Assembly (NCBI GenBank): GCA_037783545.1
Contig: JBBELK010000481.1
Coordinates: forward strand, 186,001-250,000
Direction of reading: 5' to 3'
From: Henricia sp. BOLD:AAB3569
Taxonomy: Eukaryota; Echinodermata; Asteroidea; Spinulosida; Echinasteridae
Length of the DNA: 64,000 nucleotides
Below are positions 12,275 to 25,149 of this stretch, one piece after another; position 1 is the first letter of the stretch; each line of letters begins with the position of its first letter. The notes beneath the pieces were generated by a model. It saw only the letters and a list, made by a program, of their open reading frames with translations, was not told the origin of the DNA and searched no databases. Position numbers and translations under genes: made by a program.

Positions 12275-15200
12275 TCCTCTTTTGAAGAAAATCGAAATTA
12301 GAAAATGTTTGGCCAAAACTTTGAAAATTTTCTCAAAAATTTACTTTTTGAAAATGTCTTAGTAATGACTCCTTATGAAAATTTAGCCCGTTTGGAACCT
12401 ATTTCCAAGAGAAAATGGAAATTTTGGCCAAACATTTGACTTTTTCCTCAATATCTTCAATTTTATAAATTTCATATTTCATTTCCCAGATAAGCATTCC
12501 AGGTCAAATTCAAGGAATATCCTCTATGGGCTCTAAGCAACGTTTCCTGCAGTTTTGAAGAAAATCGAAATTAGAAAATGTTTGGCAAAAACTTAAAAAT
12601 TTTTCTCAAAAATGTACTTTTTGAAAATGTCTTAGTAATGACTCCTAATGAAAATTTAGCCCGTTTGGAACCTATTACCAAGACAAAGTGGAAATTTTTG
12701 CCAAACATTTGACTTTTTCCTGAAAATCTTAAACTTTATAAATTTCATATTTCATTTCCCAGATAAGCATTCAAGGTCAAATTCAAGGAATATCCTCTAT
12801 TGGCTCTAGGCAACGTTTCCTGCAGTTTTGAAGAAAATCGAAATTAGAAAATGTTTGGCCAAAACTTTAAAAATCTTGCAAGGGGTTAGTCCAGCAATTT
12901 TTCTCAAAAATTGACTTTTGGAAAATGCCTTAGTAATGACTCCTTATGAAAATTTAGCCCGTTTGGAACCTATTTCCAAGAGAAAGTGGACATTTTGGCC
13001 AAACATTTGACTTTTTCCTGAAAATCTTAAATTTTATAAATTTCATATTTCATTTCCCAGATAAGCATTCAAGGTCAAATTCAAGGAATATCCTCTATGG
13101 GCTCTAAGCAACGTTTCCTGCAGTTTTGAAGAAAATCGAAATTATAAAATGTTTGGCCAAAACTTAAAAATTTTCTCAAAAATTTACTTTTTGAAAATGT
13201 CTTAGTAATGACTCCTTATGAAAATTTAGCCCGTTTGGAACCTATTTCCAAGAGAAAATGGAAATTTTGGCCAAACATTTGACTTTTTCCTCAATATCTT
13301 CAATTTTATAAATTTCATATTTCATTTCCCAGATAAGCATTCCAGGTCAAATTCAAGGAATATCCTCTATGGGCTCTAAGCAACGTTTCCTGCAGTTTTG
13401 AAGAAAATCGAAATTAGAAAATGTTTGGCAAAAACTTAAACATTTTTCTCACAAATTTACTTTTTGAAAATGTCTTAGTAATGACTCCTTATGAAAATTT
13501 AGCCCGTTTGGAACCTATTTCCAAGAGAAAGTGGACATTTTGGCCAAACATTTGACTTTTTCCTCAATATCTTAAATTTTATAAATTTCATATTTCATTT
13601 CCCAGATAAGCATTCAAGGTCAAATTCAAGGAATATCCTCTATGGGCTCTAAGCAACGTTTCCTGCAGTTTTAAAGAAAATCAAAATTAGAAAATGTTTG
13701 GCCAAAACTTTAAAAATCTTGCAAGGGGTTAGTCCAGCAATTTTTCTCAAATTGACTTTTTGAAAATGCCTTAGTAATGACTCCTTATGAAAATTTAGCC
13801 CGTTTGGAACCTATTTCCAAGAGAAAATGGAAATTTTGGCCAAACATTTGACTTTTTCCTCAAAATCTTAAATTTTATAAATTTCATATTTCATTTCCCA
13901 GATAAGCATTCAAGGTCAAATTCAAGGAATATCCTCTTTTGAAGAAAATCGAAATTAGAAAATGTTTGGCCAAAACTTTGAAAATTTTCTCAAAAATTTA
14001 CTTTTTGAAAATGTCTTAGTAATGACTCCTTATGAAAATTTAGCCCGTTTGGAACCTATTTCCAAGAGAAAATGGAAATTTTGGCCAAACATTTGACTTT
14101 TTCCTCAATATCTTCAATTTTATAAATTTCATATTTCATTTCCCAGATAAGCATTCCAGGTCAAATTCAAGGAATATCCTCTATGGGCTCTAAGCAACGT
14201 TTCCTGCAGTTTTGAAGAAAATCGAAATTAGAAAATGTTTGGCAAAAACTTAAAAATTTTTCTCAAAAATGTACTTTTTGAAAATGTCTTAGTAATGACT
14301 CCTAATGAAAATTTAGCCCGTTTGGAACCTATTACCAAGACAAAGTGGAAATTTTTGCCAAACATTTGACTTTTTCCTGAAAATCTTAAACTTTATAAAT
14401 TTCATATTTCATTTCCCAGATAAGCATTCAAGGTCAAATTCAAGGAATATCCTCTATTGGCTCTAGGCAACGTTTCCTGCAGTTTTGAAGAAAATCGAAA
14501 TTAGAAAATGTTTGGCCAAAACTTTAAAAATCTTGCAAGGGGTTAGTCCAGCAATTTTTCTCAAAAATTGACTTTTGGAAAATGCCTTAGTAATGACTCC
14601 TTATGAAAATTTAGCCCGTTTGGAACCTATTTCCAAGAGAAAGTGGACATTTTGGCCAAACATTTGACTTTTTCCTGAAAATCTTAAATTTTATAAATTT
14701 CATATTTCATTTCCCAGATAAGCATTCAAGGTCAAATTCAAGGAATATCCTCTATGGGCTCTAAGCAACGTTTCCTGCAGTTTTGAAGAAAATCGAAATT
14801 ATAAAATGTTTGGCCAAAACTTAAAAATTTTCTCAAAAATTTACTTTTTGAAAATGTCTTAGTAATGACTCCTTATGAAAATTTAGCCCGTTTGGAACCT
14901 ATTTCCAAGAGAAAATGGAAATTTTGGCCAAACATTTGACTTTTTCCTCAATATCTTCAATTTTATAAATTTCATATTTCATTTCCCAGATAAGCATTCC
15001 AGGTCAAATTCAAGGAATATCCTCTATGGGCTCTAAGCAACGTTTCCTGCAGTTTTGAAGAAAATCGAAATTAGAAAATGTTTGGCAAAAACTTAAAAAT
15101 TTTTCTCAAAAATGTACTTTTTGAAAATGTCTTAGTAATGACTCCTTATGAAAATTTAGCCCGTTTGGAACCTATTTCCAAGAGAAAGTGGACATTTTGG

Positions 15201-15600
15201 CCAAACATTTGAGTTTTTCCTCAATATCTTAAATTTTATAAATTTCATATTTCATTTCCCAGATAAGCATTCAAGGTCAAATTCAAGGAATATCCTCTAT
15301 TGGTTCTAGGCAACGTTTCCTGCAGTTTTGAAGAAAATCGAAATTAGAAAATGTTTGGCCAAAACTTTAAAAATCTTGCAAGGGGTTAGTCCAGCAATTT
15401 TTCTCAAAAATTGACTTTTTGAAAATGCCTTAGTAATGACTCCTTATGAAAATTTAGCCCGTTTGGAACCTATTTCCAAGAGAAAGTGGACATTTTGGCC
15501 AAACATTTGACTTTTTCCTGAAAATCTTAAATTTTATAAATTTCATATTTCATTTCCCAGATAAGCATTCAAGGTCAAATTCAAGGAATATCCTCTTTTG
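12275..15600. repeat. Higher-order repeat block, ~1,657-bp period
   Basis: A diagnostic monomer lacking about 28 bp (TCCTCT joined directly to TTTGAAGAAAATCG) occurs at 12,275, 13,932 and 15,591, spacings of 1,657 and 1,659 bp, i.e. six monomers. The same deletion also occurs at 8,331, so the block shares ancestry with the 8-kb region. Confidence 0.75.
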
Positions 15601-18600
15601 AAGAAAATCGAAATTAGAAAATGTTTGGCCAAAACTTTGAAAATTTTCTCAAAAATTTACTTTTTGAAAATGTCTTAGTAATGACTCCTTATGAAAATTT
15701 AGCCCGTTTGGAACCTATTTCCAAGAGAAAATGGAAATTTTGGCCAAACATTTGACTTTTTCCTCAATATCTTCAATTTTATAAATTTCATATTTCATTT
15801 CCCAGATAAGCATTCCAGGTCAAATTCAAGGAATATCCTCTATGGGCTCTAAGCAACGTTTCCTGCAGTTTTGAAGAAAATCGAAATTAGAAAATGTTTG
15901 GCAAAAACTTAAAAATTTTTCTCAAAAATGTACTTTTTGAAAATGTCTTAGTAATGACTCCTTATGAAAATTTAGCCCGTTTGGAACCTATTTCCAAGAG
16001 AAAGTGGACATTTTGGCCAAACATTTGACTTTTTCCTCAATATCTTAAATTTTATAAATTTCATATTTCATTTCCCAGATAAGCATTCAAGGTCAAATTC
16101 AAGGAATATCCTCTATTGGTTCTAGGCAACGTTTCCTGCAGTTTTGAAGAAAATCGAAATTAGAAAATGTTTGGCCAAAACTTTAAAAATCTTGCAAGGG
16201 GTTAGTCCAGCAATTTTTCTCAAAAATTGACTTTTGGAAAATGCCTTAGTAATGACTCCTTATGAAAATTTAGCCCGTTTGGAACCTATTTCCAAGAGAA
16301 AGTGGACATTTTGGCCAAACATTTGACTTTTTCCTGAAAATCTTAAATTTTATAAATTTCATATTTCATTTCCCAGATAAGCATTCAAGGTCAAATTCAA
16401 GGAATATCCTCTATGGGCTCTAAGCAACGTTTCCTGCAGTTTTGAAGAAAATCGAAATTAGAAAATGTTTGTCCAAAACTTTAAAATTTTTCTCAAAAAT
16501 TGACTTTTTGAAAATGTCTTAGTAATGACTCCTTATGAAAATTTAGCCCGTTTGGAACCTATTTCCAAGAGAAAATGGAAATTTTGGCCAAACATTTGAC
16601 TTTTTCCTCAATATCTTAAATTTTATAAATTTCATATTTCATTTCCCAGATAAGCATTCAAGGTCAAATTCAAGGAATATCCTCTATGGGCTCTAAGCAA
16701 CGTTTCCTGCAGTTTTGAAGAAAATCGAAATTAGAAAATGTTTGGCCAAAACTTGAAAAATCTTGCAAGGGGTTAGTCCAGCAATTTTTCTCAAAAATTG
16801 ACTTTTTGAAAATGCCTTAGTAATGACTCCTAATGAAAATTTAGACCGTTTGGAACCTATTTCCAAGAGAAAGTGGACATTTTGGCCAAACATTTGACTT
16901 TTTCCTCAATATCTTAAATTTTATAAATTTCATATTTCATTTCCCAGATAAGCATTCCAGGTCAAATTCAAGGAATATCCTCTATGGGCTCTAAGCAACG
17001 TTTCCTGCAGTTTTGAATAAAATCGAAATTAGAAAATGTTTGGCCAAAACTTAAAAATTTTTCTCAAAAATTTACTTTTTCAAAATTTCTTAGTAATGAC
17101 TCCTTATGAAAATTTAGCCCGTTTGGAACCTATTTCCAAGAGAAAGTGGACATTTTGGCCAAACATTTGACTTTTTCCTCAATATCTTAAATTTTATAAA
17201 TTTCATATTTCATTTCCCAGATAAGCATTCAAGGTCAAATTCAAGGAATATCCTCTATGGGCTCTAAGCAACGTTTCCTGCAGTTTTGAAGAAAATCGAA
17301 ATTATAAAATGTTTGGCCAAAACTTAAATTTTTTTCTCAAAAATTTACTTTTTGAAAATGTCTTAGTAATGACTCCTTATGAAAATTTAGCCCGTTTGGA
17401 ACCTATTTCCAAGAGAAAGTGGACATTTTGGCCAAACATTTGACTTTTTCCTCAATATCTTAAATTTTATAAATTTCATATTTCATTTCCCAGATAAGCA
17501 TTCAAGGTCAAATTCAAGGAATATCCTCTATGGGCTCTAAGCAACGTTTCCTGCAGTTTTAAAGAAAATCGAAATTAGAAAATGTTTGGCCAAAACTTTA
17601 AAAATCTTGCAAGGGGTTAGTCCAGCAATTTTTCTCAAAAATTGACTTTTTGAAAATGCCTTAGTAATGACTCCTAATGAAAATTTAGCCCGTTTGGAAC
17701 CTATTACCAAGACAAAGTGGAAATTTTTGCCAAACATTTGACTTTTTCCTGAAAATCTTAAACTTTATAAATTTCATATTTCATTTCCCAGATAAGCATT
17801 CAAGGTCAAATTCAAGGAATATCCTCTATTGGCTCTAGGCAACGTTTCCTGCAGTTTTGAAGAAAATCGAAATTAGAAAATGTTTGGCCAAAACTTTAAA
17901 AATCTTGCAAGGGGTTAGTCCAGCAATTTTTCTCAAAAATTGACTTTTGGAAAATGCCTTAGTAATGACTCCTTATGAAAATTTAGCCCGTTTGGAACCT
18001 ATTTCCAAGAGAAAGTGGACATTTTGGCCAAACATTTGACTTTTTCCTGAAAATCTTAAATTTTATAAATTTCATATTTCATTTCCCAGATAAGCATTCA
18101 AGGTCAAATTCAAGGAATATCCTCTATGGGCTCTAAGCAACGTTTCCTGCAGTTTTGAAGAAAATCGAAATTATAAAATGTTTGGCCAAAACTTAAAAAT
18201 TTTTCTCAAAAATTTACTTTTTGAAAATGTCTTAGTAATGACTCCTTATGAAAATTTAGCCCGTTTGGAACCTATTTCCAAGAGAAAGTGGACATTTTGG
18301 CCAAACATTTGACTTTTTCCTCAATATCTTAAATTTTATAAATTTCATATTTCATTTCCCAGATAAGCATTCAAGGTCAAATTCAAGGAATATCCTCTAT
18401 GGGCTCTAAGCAACGTTTCCTGCAGTTTTGAAGAAAATCGAAATTATAAAATGTTTGGCCAAAACTTAAAATTTTTTCTCAAAAATTTACTTTTTGAAAA
18501 TGTCTTAGTAATGACTCCTTATGAAAATTTAGCCCGTTTGGAACCTATTTCCAAGAGAAAGTGGACATTTTGGCCAAACATTTGACTTTTTCCTCAATAT

Positions 18601-18976
18601 CTTAAATTTTATAAATTTCATATTTCATTTCCCAGATAAGCATTCAAGGTCAAATTCAAGGAATATCCTCTATGGGCTCTAAGCAACGTTTCCTGCAGTT
18701 TTAAAGAAAATCGAAATTAGAAAATGTTTGGCCAAAACTTTAAAAATCTTGCAAGGGGTTAGTCCAGCAATTTTTCTCAAAAATTGACTTTTTGAAAATG
18801 CCTTAGTAATGACTCCTAATGAAAATTTAGCCCGTTTGGAACCTATTACCAAGACAAAGTGGAAATTTTGGCCAAACATTTGACTTTTTCCTCAATATCT
18901 TAAATTTTATAAATTTCATATTTCATTTCCCAGATAAGCATTCAAGGTCAAATTCAAGGAATATCCTCTATGGGCT

Positions 18977-21900
18977 CTAAGCAACGTTTCCTGCAGTTTT
19001 AAAGAAAATCGAAATTAGAAAATGTTTGGCCAAAACTTTAAAAATCTTGCAAGGGGTTAGTCCAGCAATTTTTCTCAAAAATTGACTTTTTGAAAATGCC
19101 TTAGTAATGACTCCTAATGAAAATTTAGCCCGTTTGGAACCTATTACCAAGACAAAGTGGAAATTTTTGCCAAACATTTGACTTTTTCCTGAAAATCTTA
19201 AACTTTATAAATTTCATATTTCATTTCCCAGATAAGCATTCAAGGTCAAATTCAAGGAATATCCTCTATTGGCTCTAGGCAACGTTTCCTGCAGTTTTGA
19301 AGAAAATCGAAATTAGAAAATGTTTGGCCAAAACTTTAAAAATCTTGCAAGGGGTTAGTCCAGCAATTTTTCTCAAAAATTGACTTTTGGAAAATGCCTT
19401 AGTAATGACTCCTTATGAAAATTTAGCCCGTTTGGAACCTATTTCCAAGAGAAAGTGGACATTTTGGCCAAACATTTGACTTTTTCCTGAAAATCTTAAA
19501 TTTTATAAATTTCATATTTCATTTCCCAGATAAGCATTCAAGGTCAAATTCAAGGAATATCCTCTATGGGCTCTAAGCAACGTTTCCTGCAGTTTTGAAG
19601 AAAATCGAAATTATAAAATGTTTGGCCAAAACTTAAAAATTTTTCTCAAAAATTTACTTTTTGAAAATGTCTTAGTAATGACTCCTTATGAAAATTTAGC
19701 CCGTTTGGAACCTATTTCCAAGAGAAAGTGGACATTTTGGCCAAACATTTGACTTTTTCCTCAATATCTTAAATTTTATAAATTTCATATTTCATTTCCC
19801 AGATAAGCATTCAAGGTCAAATTCAAGGAATATCCTCTATGGGCTCTAAGCAACGTTTCCTGCAGTTTTAAAGAAAATCGAAATTAGAAAATGTTTGGCC
19901 AAAACTTTAAAAATCTTGCAAGGGGTTAGTCCAGCAATTTTTCTCAAAAATTGACTTTTTGAAAATGCCTTAGTAATGACTCCTAATGAAAATTTAGCCC
20001 GTTTGGAACCTATTACCAAGACAAAGTGGAAATTTTTGCCAAACATTTGACTTTTCCTGAAAATCTTAAACTTTATAAATTTCATATTTCATTTCCCAGA
20101 TAAGCATTCAAGGTCAAATTCAAGGAATATCCTCTATTGGCTCTAGGCAACGTTTCCTGCAGTTTTGAAGAAAATCGAAATTAGAAAATGTTTGGCCAAA
20201 ACTTTAAAAATCTTGCAAGGGGTTAGTCCAGCAATTTTTCTCAAAAATTGACTTTTTGAAAATGCCTTAGTAATGACTCCTTATAAAAATTTAGCCCGTT
20301 TGGAACCTATTTCCAAGAGAAAGTGGACATTTTGGCCAAACATTTGACTTTTTCCTGAAAATCTTAAATTTTATAAATTTCATATTTCATTTCCCAGATA
20401 AGCATTCAAGGTCAAATTCAAGGAATATCCTCTATGGGCTCTAAGCAACGTTTCCTGCAGTTTTGAAGAAAATCGAAATTATAAAATGTTTGGCCAAAAC
20501 TTAAAAATTTTTCTCAAAAATTTACTTTTTGAAAATGTCTTAGTAATGACTCCTTATGAAAATTTAGCCCGTTTGGAACCTATTTCCAAGAGAAAGTGGA
20601 CATTTTGGCCAAACATTTGACTTTTTCCTCAATATCTTAAATTTTATAAATTTCATATTTCATTTCCCAGATAAGCATTCAAGGTCAAATTCAAGGAATA
20701 TCCTCTATGGGCTCTAAGCAACGTTTCCTGCAGTTTTAAAGAAAATCGAAATTAGAAAATGTTTGGCCAAAACTTTAAAAATCTTGCAAGGGGTTAGTCC
20801 AGCAATTTTTCTCAAAAATTGACTTTTTGAAAATGCCTTAGTAATGACTCCTAATGAAAATTTAGCCCGTTTGGAACCTATTACCAAGACAAAGTGGAAA
20901 TTTTTGCCAAACATTTGACTTTTCCTGAAAATCTTAAACTTTATAAATTTCATATTTCATTTCCCAGATAAGCATTCAAGGTCAAATTCAAGGAATATCC
21001 TCTATTGGCTCTAGGCAACGTTTCCTGCAGTTTTGAAGAAAATCGAAATTAGAAAATGTTTGGCCAAAACTTTAAAAATCTTGCAAGGGGTTAGTCCAGC
21101 AATTTTTCTCAAAAATTGACTTTTTGAAAATGCCTTAGTAATGACTCCTTATAAAAATTTAGCCCGTTTGGAACCTATTTCCAAGAGAAAGTGGACATTT
21201 TGGCCAAACATTTGACTTTTTCCTGAAAATCTTAAATTTTATAAATTTCATATTTCATTTCCCAGATAAGCATTCAAGGTCAAATTCAAGGAATATCCTC
21301 TATGGGCTCTAAGCAACGTTTCCTGCAGTTTTGAAGAAAATCGAAATTATAAAATGTTTGGCCAAAACTTAAAAATTTTTCTCAAAAATTTACTTTTTGA
21401 AAATGTCTTAGTAATGACTCCTTATGAAAATTTAGCCCGTTTGGAACCTATTTCCAAGAGAAAGTGGACATTTTGGCCAAACATTTGACTTTTTCCTCAA
21501 TATCTTAAATTTTATAAATTTCATATTTCATTTCCCAGATAAGCATTCAAGGTCAAATTCAAGGAATATCCTCTATGGGCTCTAAGCAACGTTTCCTGCA
21601 GTTTTAAAGAAAATCGAAATTAGAAAATGTTTGGCCAAAACTTTAAAAATCTTGCAAGGGGTTAGTCCAGCAATTTTTCTCAAAAATTGACTTTTTGAAA
21701 ATGCCTTAGTAATGACTCCTAATGAAAATTTAGCCCGTTTGGAACCTATTACCAAGACAAAGTGGAAATTTTTGCCAAACATTTGACTTTTTCCTGAAAA
21801 TCTTAAACTTTATAAATTTCATATTTCATTTCCCAGATAAGCATTCAAGGTCAAATTCAAGGAATATCCTCTATTGGCTCTAGGCAACGTTTCCTGCAGT

Positions 21901-22450
21901 TTTGAAGAAAATCGAAATTAGAAAATGTTTGGCCAAAACTTTAAAAATCTTGCAAGGGGTTAGTCCAGCAATTTTTCTCAAAAATTGACTTTTGGAAAAT
22001 GCCTTAGTAATGACTCCTTATGAAAATTTAGCCCGTTTGGAACCTATTTCCAAGAGAAAGTGGACATTTTGGCCAAACATTTGACTTTTTCCTGAAAATC
22101 TTAAATTTTATAAATTTCATATTTCATTTCCCAGATAAGCATTCAAGGTCAAATTCAAGGAATATCCTCTATGGGCTCTAAGCAACGTTTCCTGCAGTTT
22201 TGAAGAAAATCGAAATTATAAAATGTTTGGCCAAAACTTAAAAATTTTTCTCAAAAATTTACTTTTTGAAAATGTCTTAGTAATGACTCCTTATGAAAAT
22301 TTAGCCCGTTTGGAACCTATTTCCAAGAGAAAGTGGACATTTTGGCCAAACATTTGACTTTTTCCTCAATATCTTAAATTTTATAAATTTCATATTTCAT
22401 TTCCCAGATAAGCATTCAAGGTCAAATTCAAGGAATATCCTCTATGGGCT
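18977..22450. repeat. Higher-order repeat block, 868-bp period (3 monomers)
   Basis: A monomer variant with CTCCTAATGAAAATTTAG and ACCTATTACCAAGACAAAG recurs at offsets of 869, 868 and 868 bp (same landmark at 18,977, 19,846, 20,714 and 21,582). Each unit is the box-plus-TAATG monomer, a TTGGCTCTAGG monomer, and an ATTATAAAATG monomer. Two units share a one-base shortening (GACTTTTCCTG), so they were copied as a block. Confidence 0.85.
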
Positions 22451-25149
22451 CTAAGCAACGTTTCCTGCAGTTTTGAAGAAAATCGAAATTAGAAAATGTT
22501 TGGCCAAAACTTGAAAAAATCTTGCAAGGGGTTAGTCCAGCAATTTTTCTCAAAAATTGACTTTTTGAAAATGCCTTAGTAATGACTCCTTATGAAAATT
22601 TAGACCGTTTGGAACCTATTTCCAAGAGAAAGTGGACATTTTGGCCAAACATTAGACTTTTTCCTGAAAATCTTAAATTTTATAAATTTCATATTTCATT
22701 TCCCAGATAAGCATTCAAGGTCAAATTCAAGGAATATCCTCTATGGGCTCTAAGCAACGTTTCCTGCAGTTTTGAAGAAAATCGAAATTAGAAAATGTTT
22801 GGCCAAAACTTTAAAAAATTTCTCAAAAATTGACTTTTTGAAAATGCCTTAGTAATGACTCCTTATGAAAATTTAGCCCGTTTGGAACCTATTACCAAGA
22901 GAAAATGGACATTTTGGCCAAACATTTGACTTTTTCCTGAAAATCTTAAATTTTATAAATTTCATATTTCATTTCCCAGATAAGCATTCAAGGTCAAATT
23001 CAAGGAATATCCTCTATGGGCTCTAAGCAACGTTTCCTGCAGTTTTGAAGAAAATCGAAATTAGAAAATGTTTGGCCAAAACTTTAAAAAATTTCTCAAA
23101 AATTGACTTTTTGAAAATGCCTTAGTAATGACTCCTTATGAAAATTTAGCCCGTTTGGAACCTATTTCCAAGAGAAAGTGGACATTTTGGCCAAACATTT
23201 GACTTTTTCCTGAAAATCTTAAATTTTATAAATTTCATATTTCATTTCCCAGATAAGCATTCAAGGTCAAATTCAAGGAATATCCTCTATGGGCTCTAAG
23301 CAACGTTTCCTGCAGTTTTAAACAAAATCAAAATTAGAAAATGTTTGGCCAAAACCTTAAAATTTTTCTCAAAAATTTACTTTTTGAAAATGTCTTAGTA
23401 ATGACTCCTTATGAAAATTTAGCCCGTTTGGAACCTATTTCCAAGAGAAAATGGACATTTTGGCCAAACATTTGACTTTTTCCTGAAAATCTTAAATTTT
23501 ATAAATTTCATATTTCATTTCCCAGATAAGCATTCAAGGTCAAATTCAAGGAATATCCTCTATGGGCTCTAAGCAACGTTTCCTGCAGTTTTGAAGAAAA
23601 TCGAAATTAGAAAATGTTTGGCCAAAACTTTAAAAATTTTCTCAAAAATTTACTTTTTGAAAATGTCTTAGTAATGACTCCTTATGAAAATTTAGCCCGT
23701 TTGGAACCTATTTCCAAGAGAAAATGGAAATTTTGGCCAAACATTTGACTTTTTCCTCAATATCTTAAATTTTATAAATTTCATATTTCATTTCCCAGAT
23801 AAGCATTCAAGGTCAAATTCAAGGAATATCCTCTATGGGCTCTAAGCAACGTTTCCTGCAGTTTTAAACAAAATCAAAATTAGAAAATGTTTGGCCAAAA
23901 CTTTAAAAAATTTCTCAAAAAGTGACTTTTTGAAAATGCCTTAGTAATGACTCCTTATGAAAATTTAGCCCGTTTGGAACCTATTACCAAGAGAAAATGG
24001 ACATTTTGGCCAAACATTTGACTTTTTCCTGAAAATCTTAAATTTTATAAATTTCATATTTCATTTCCCAGTTAAGCATTCAAGGTCAAATTCAAGGAAT
24101 ATCCTCTATGGGCTCTAAGCAACGTTTCCTGCAGTTTTGAAGAAAATCGAAATTAGAAAATGTTTGGCCAAAACTTTAAAAAATTTCTCAAAAATTGACT
24201 TTTTGAAAATGCCTTAGTAATGACTCCTTATGAAAATTTAGCCCGTTTGGAACCTATTACCAAGAGAAAATGGACATTTTGGCCAAACATTTGACTTTTT
24301 CCTCAATATCTTAAATTTTATAAATTTCATATTTCATTTCCCAGATAAGCATTCAAGGTCAAATTCAAGGAATATCCTCTATGGGCTCTAAGCAACGTTT
24401 CCTGCAGTTTTGAAGAAAATCGAAATTAGAAAATGTTTGGCCAAAACTTGAAAAAATCTTGCAAGGGGTTAGTCCAGCAATTTTTCTCAAAAATTGACTT
24501 TTTGAAAATGCCTTAGTAATGACTCCTTATGAAAATTTAGACCGTTTGGAACCTATTTCCAAGAGAAAGTGGACATTTTGGCCAAACATTTGACTTTTTC
24601 CTGAAAATCTTAAATTTTATAAATTTCATATTTCATTTCCCAGATAAGCATTCAAGGTCAAATTCAAGGAATATCCTCTATGGGCTCTAAGCAACGTTTC
24701 CTGCAGTTTTAAAGAAAATCAAAATTAGAAAATGTTTGGCCAAAACTTTAAAAAATTTCTCAAAAAGTGACTTTTTGAAAATGCCTTAGTAATGACTCCT
24801 TATGAAAATTTAGCCCGTTTGGAACCTATTACCAAGAGAAAATGGACATTTTGGCCAAACATTTGACTTTTTCCTGAAAATCTTAAATTTTATAAATTTC
24901 ATATTTCATTTCCCAGTTAAGCATTCAAGGTCAAATTCAAGGAATATCCTCTATGGGCTCTAAGCAACGTTTCCTGCAGTTTTAAAGAAAATCAAAATTA
25001 GAAAATGTTTGGCCAAAACTTTAAAAAATTTCTCAAAAATTGACTTTTTGAAAATGCCTTAGTAATGACTCCTTATGAAAATTTAGCCCGTTTGGAACCT
25101 ATTACCAAGAGAAAATGGACATTTTGGCCAAACATTTGACTTTTTCCTG

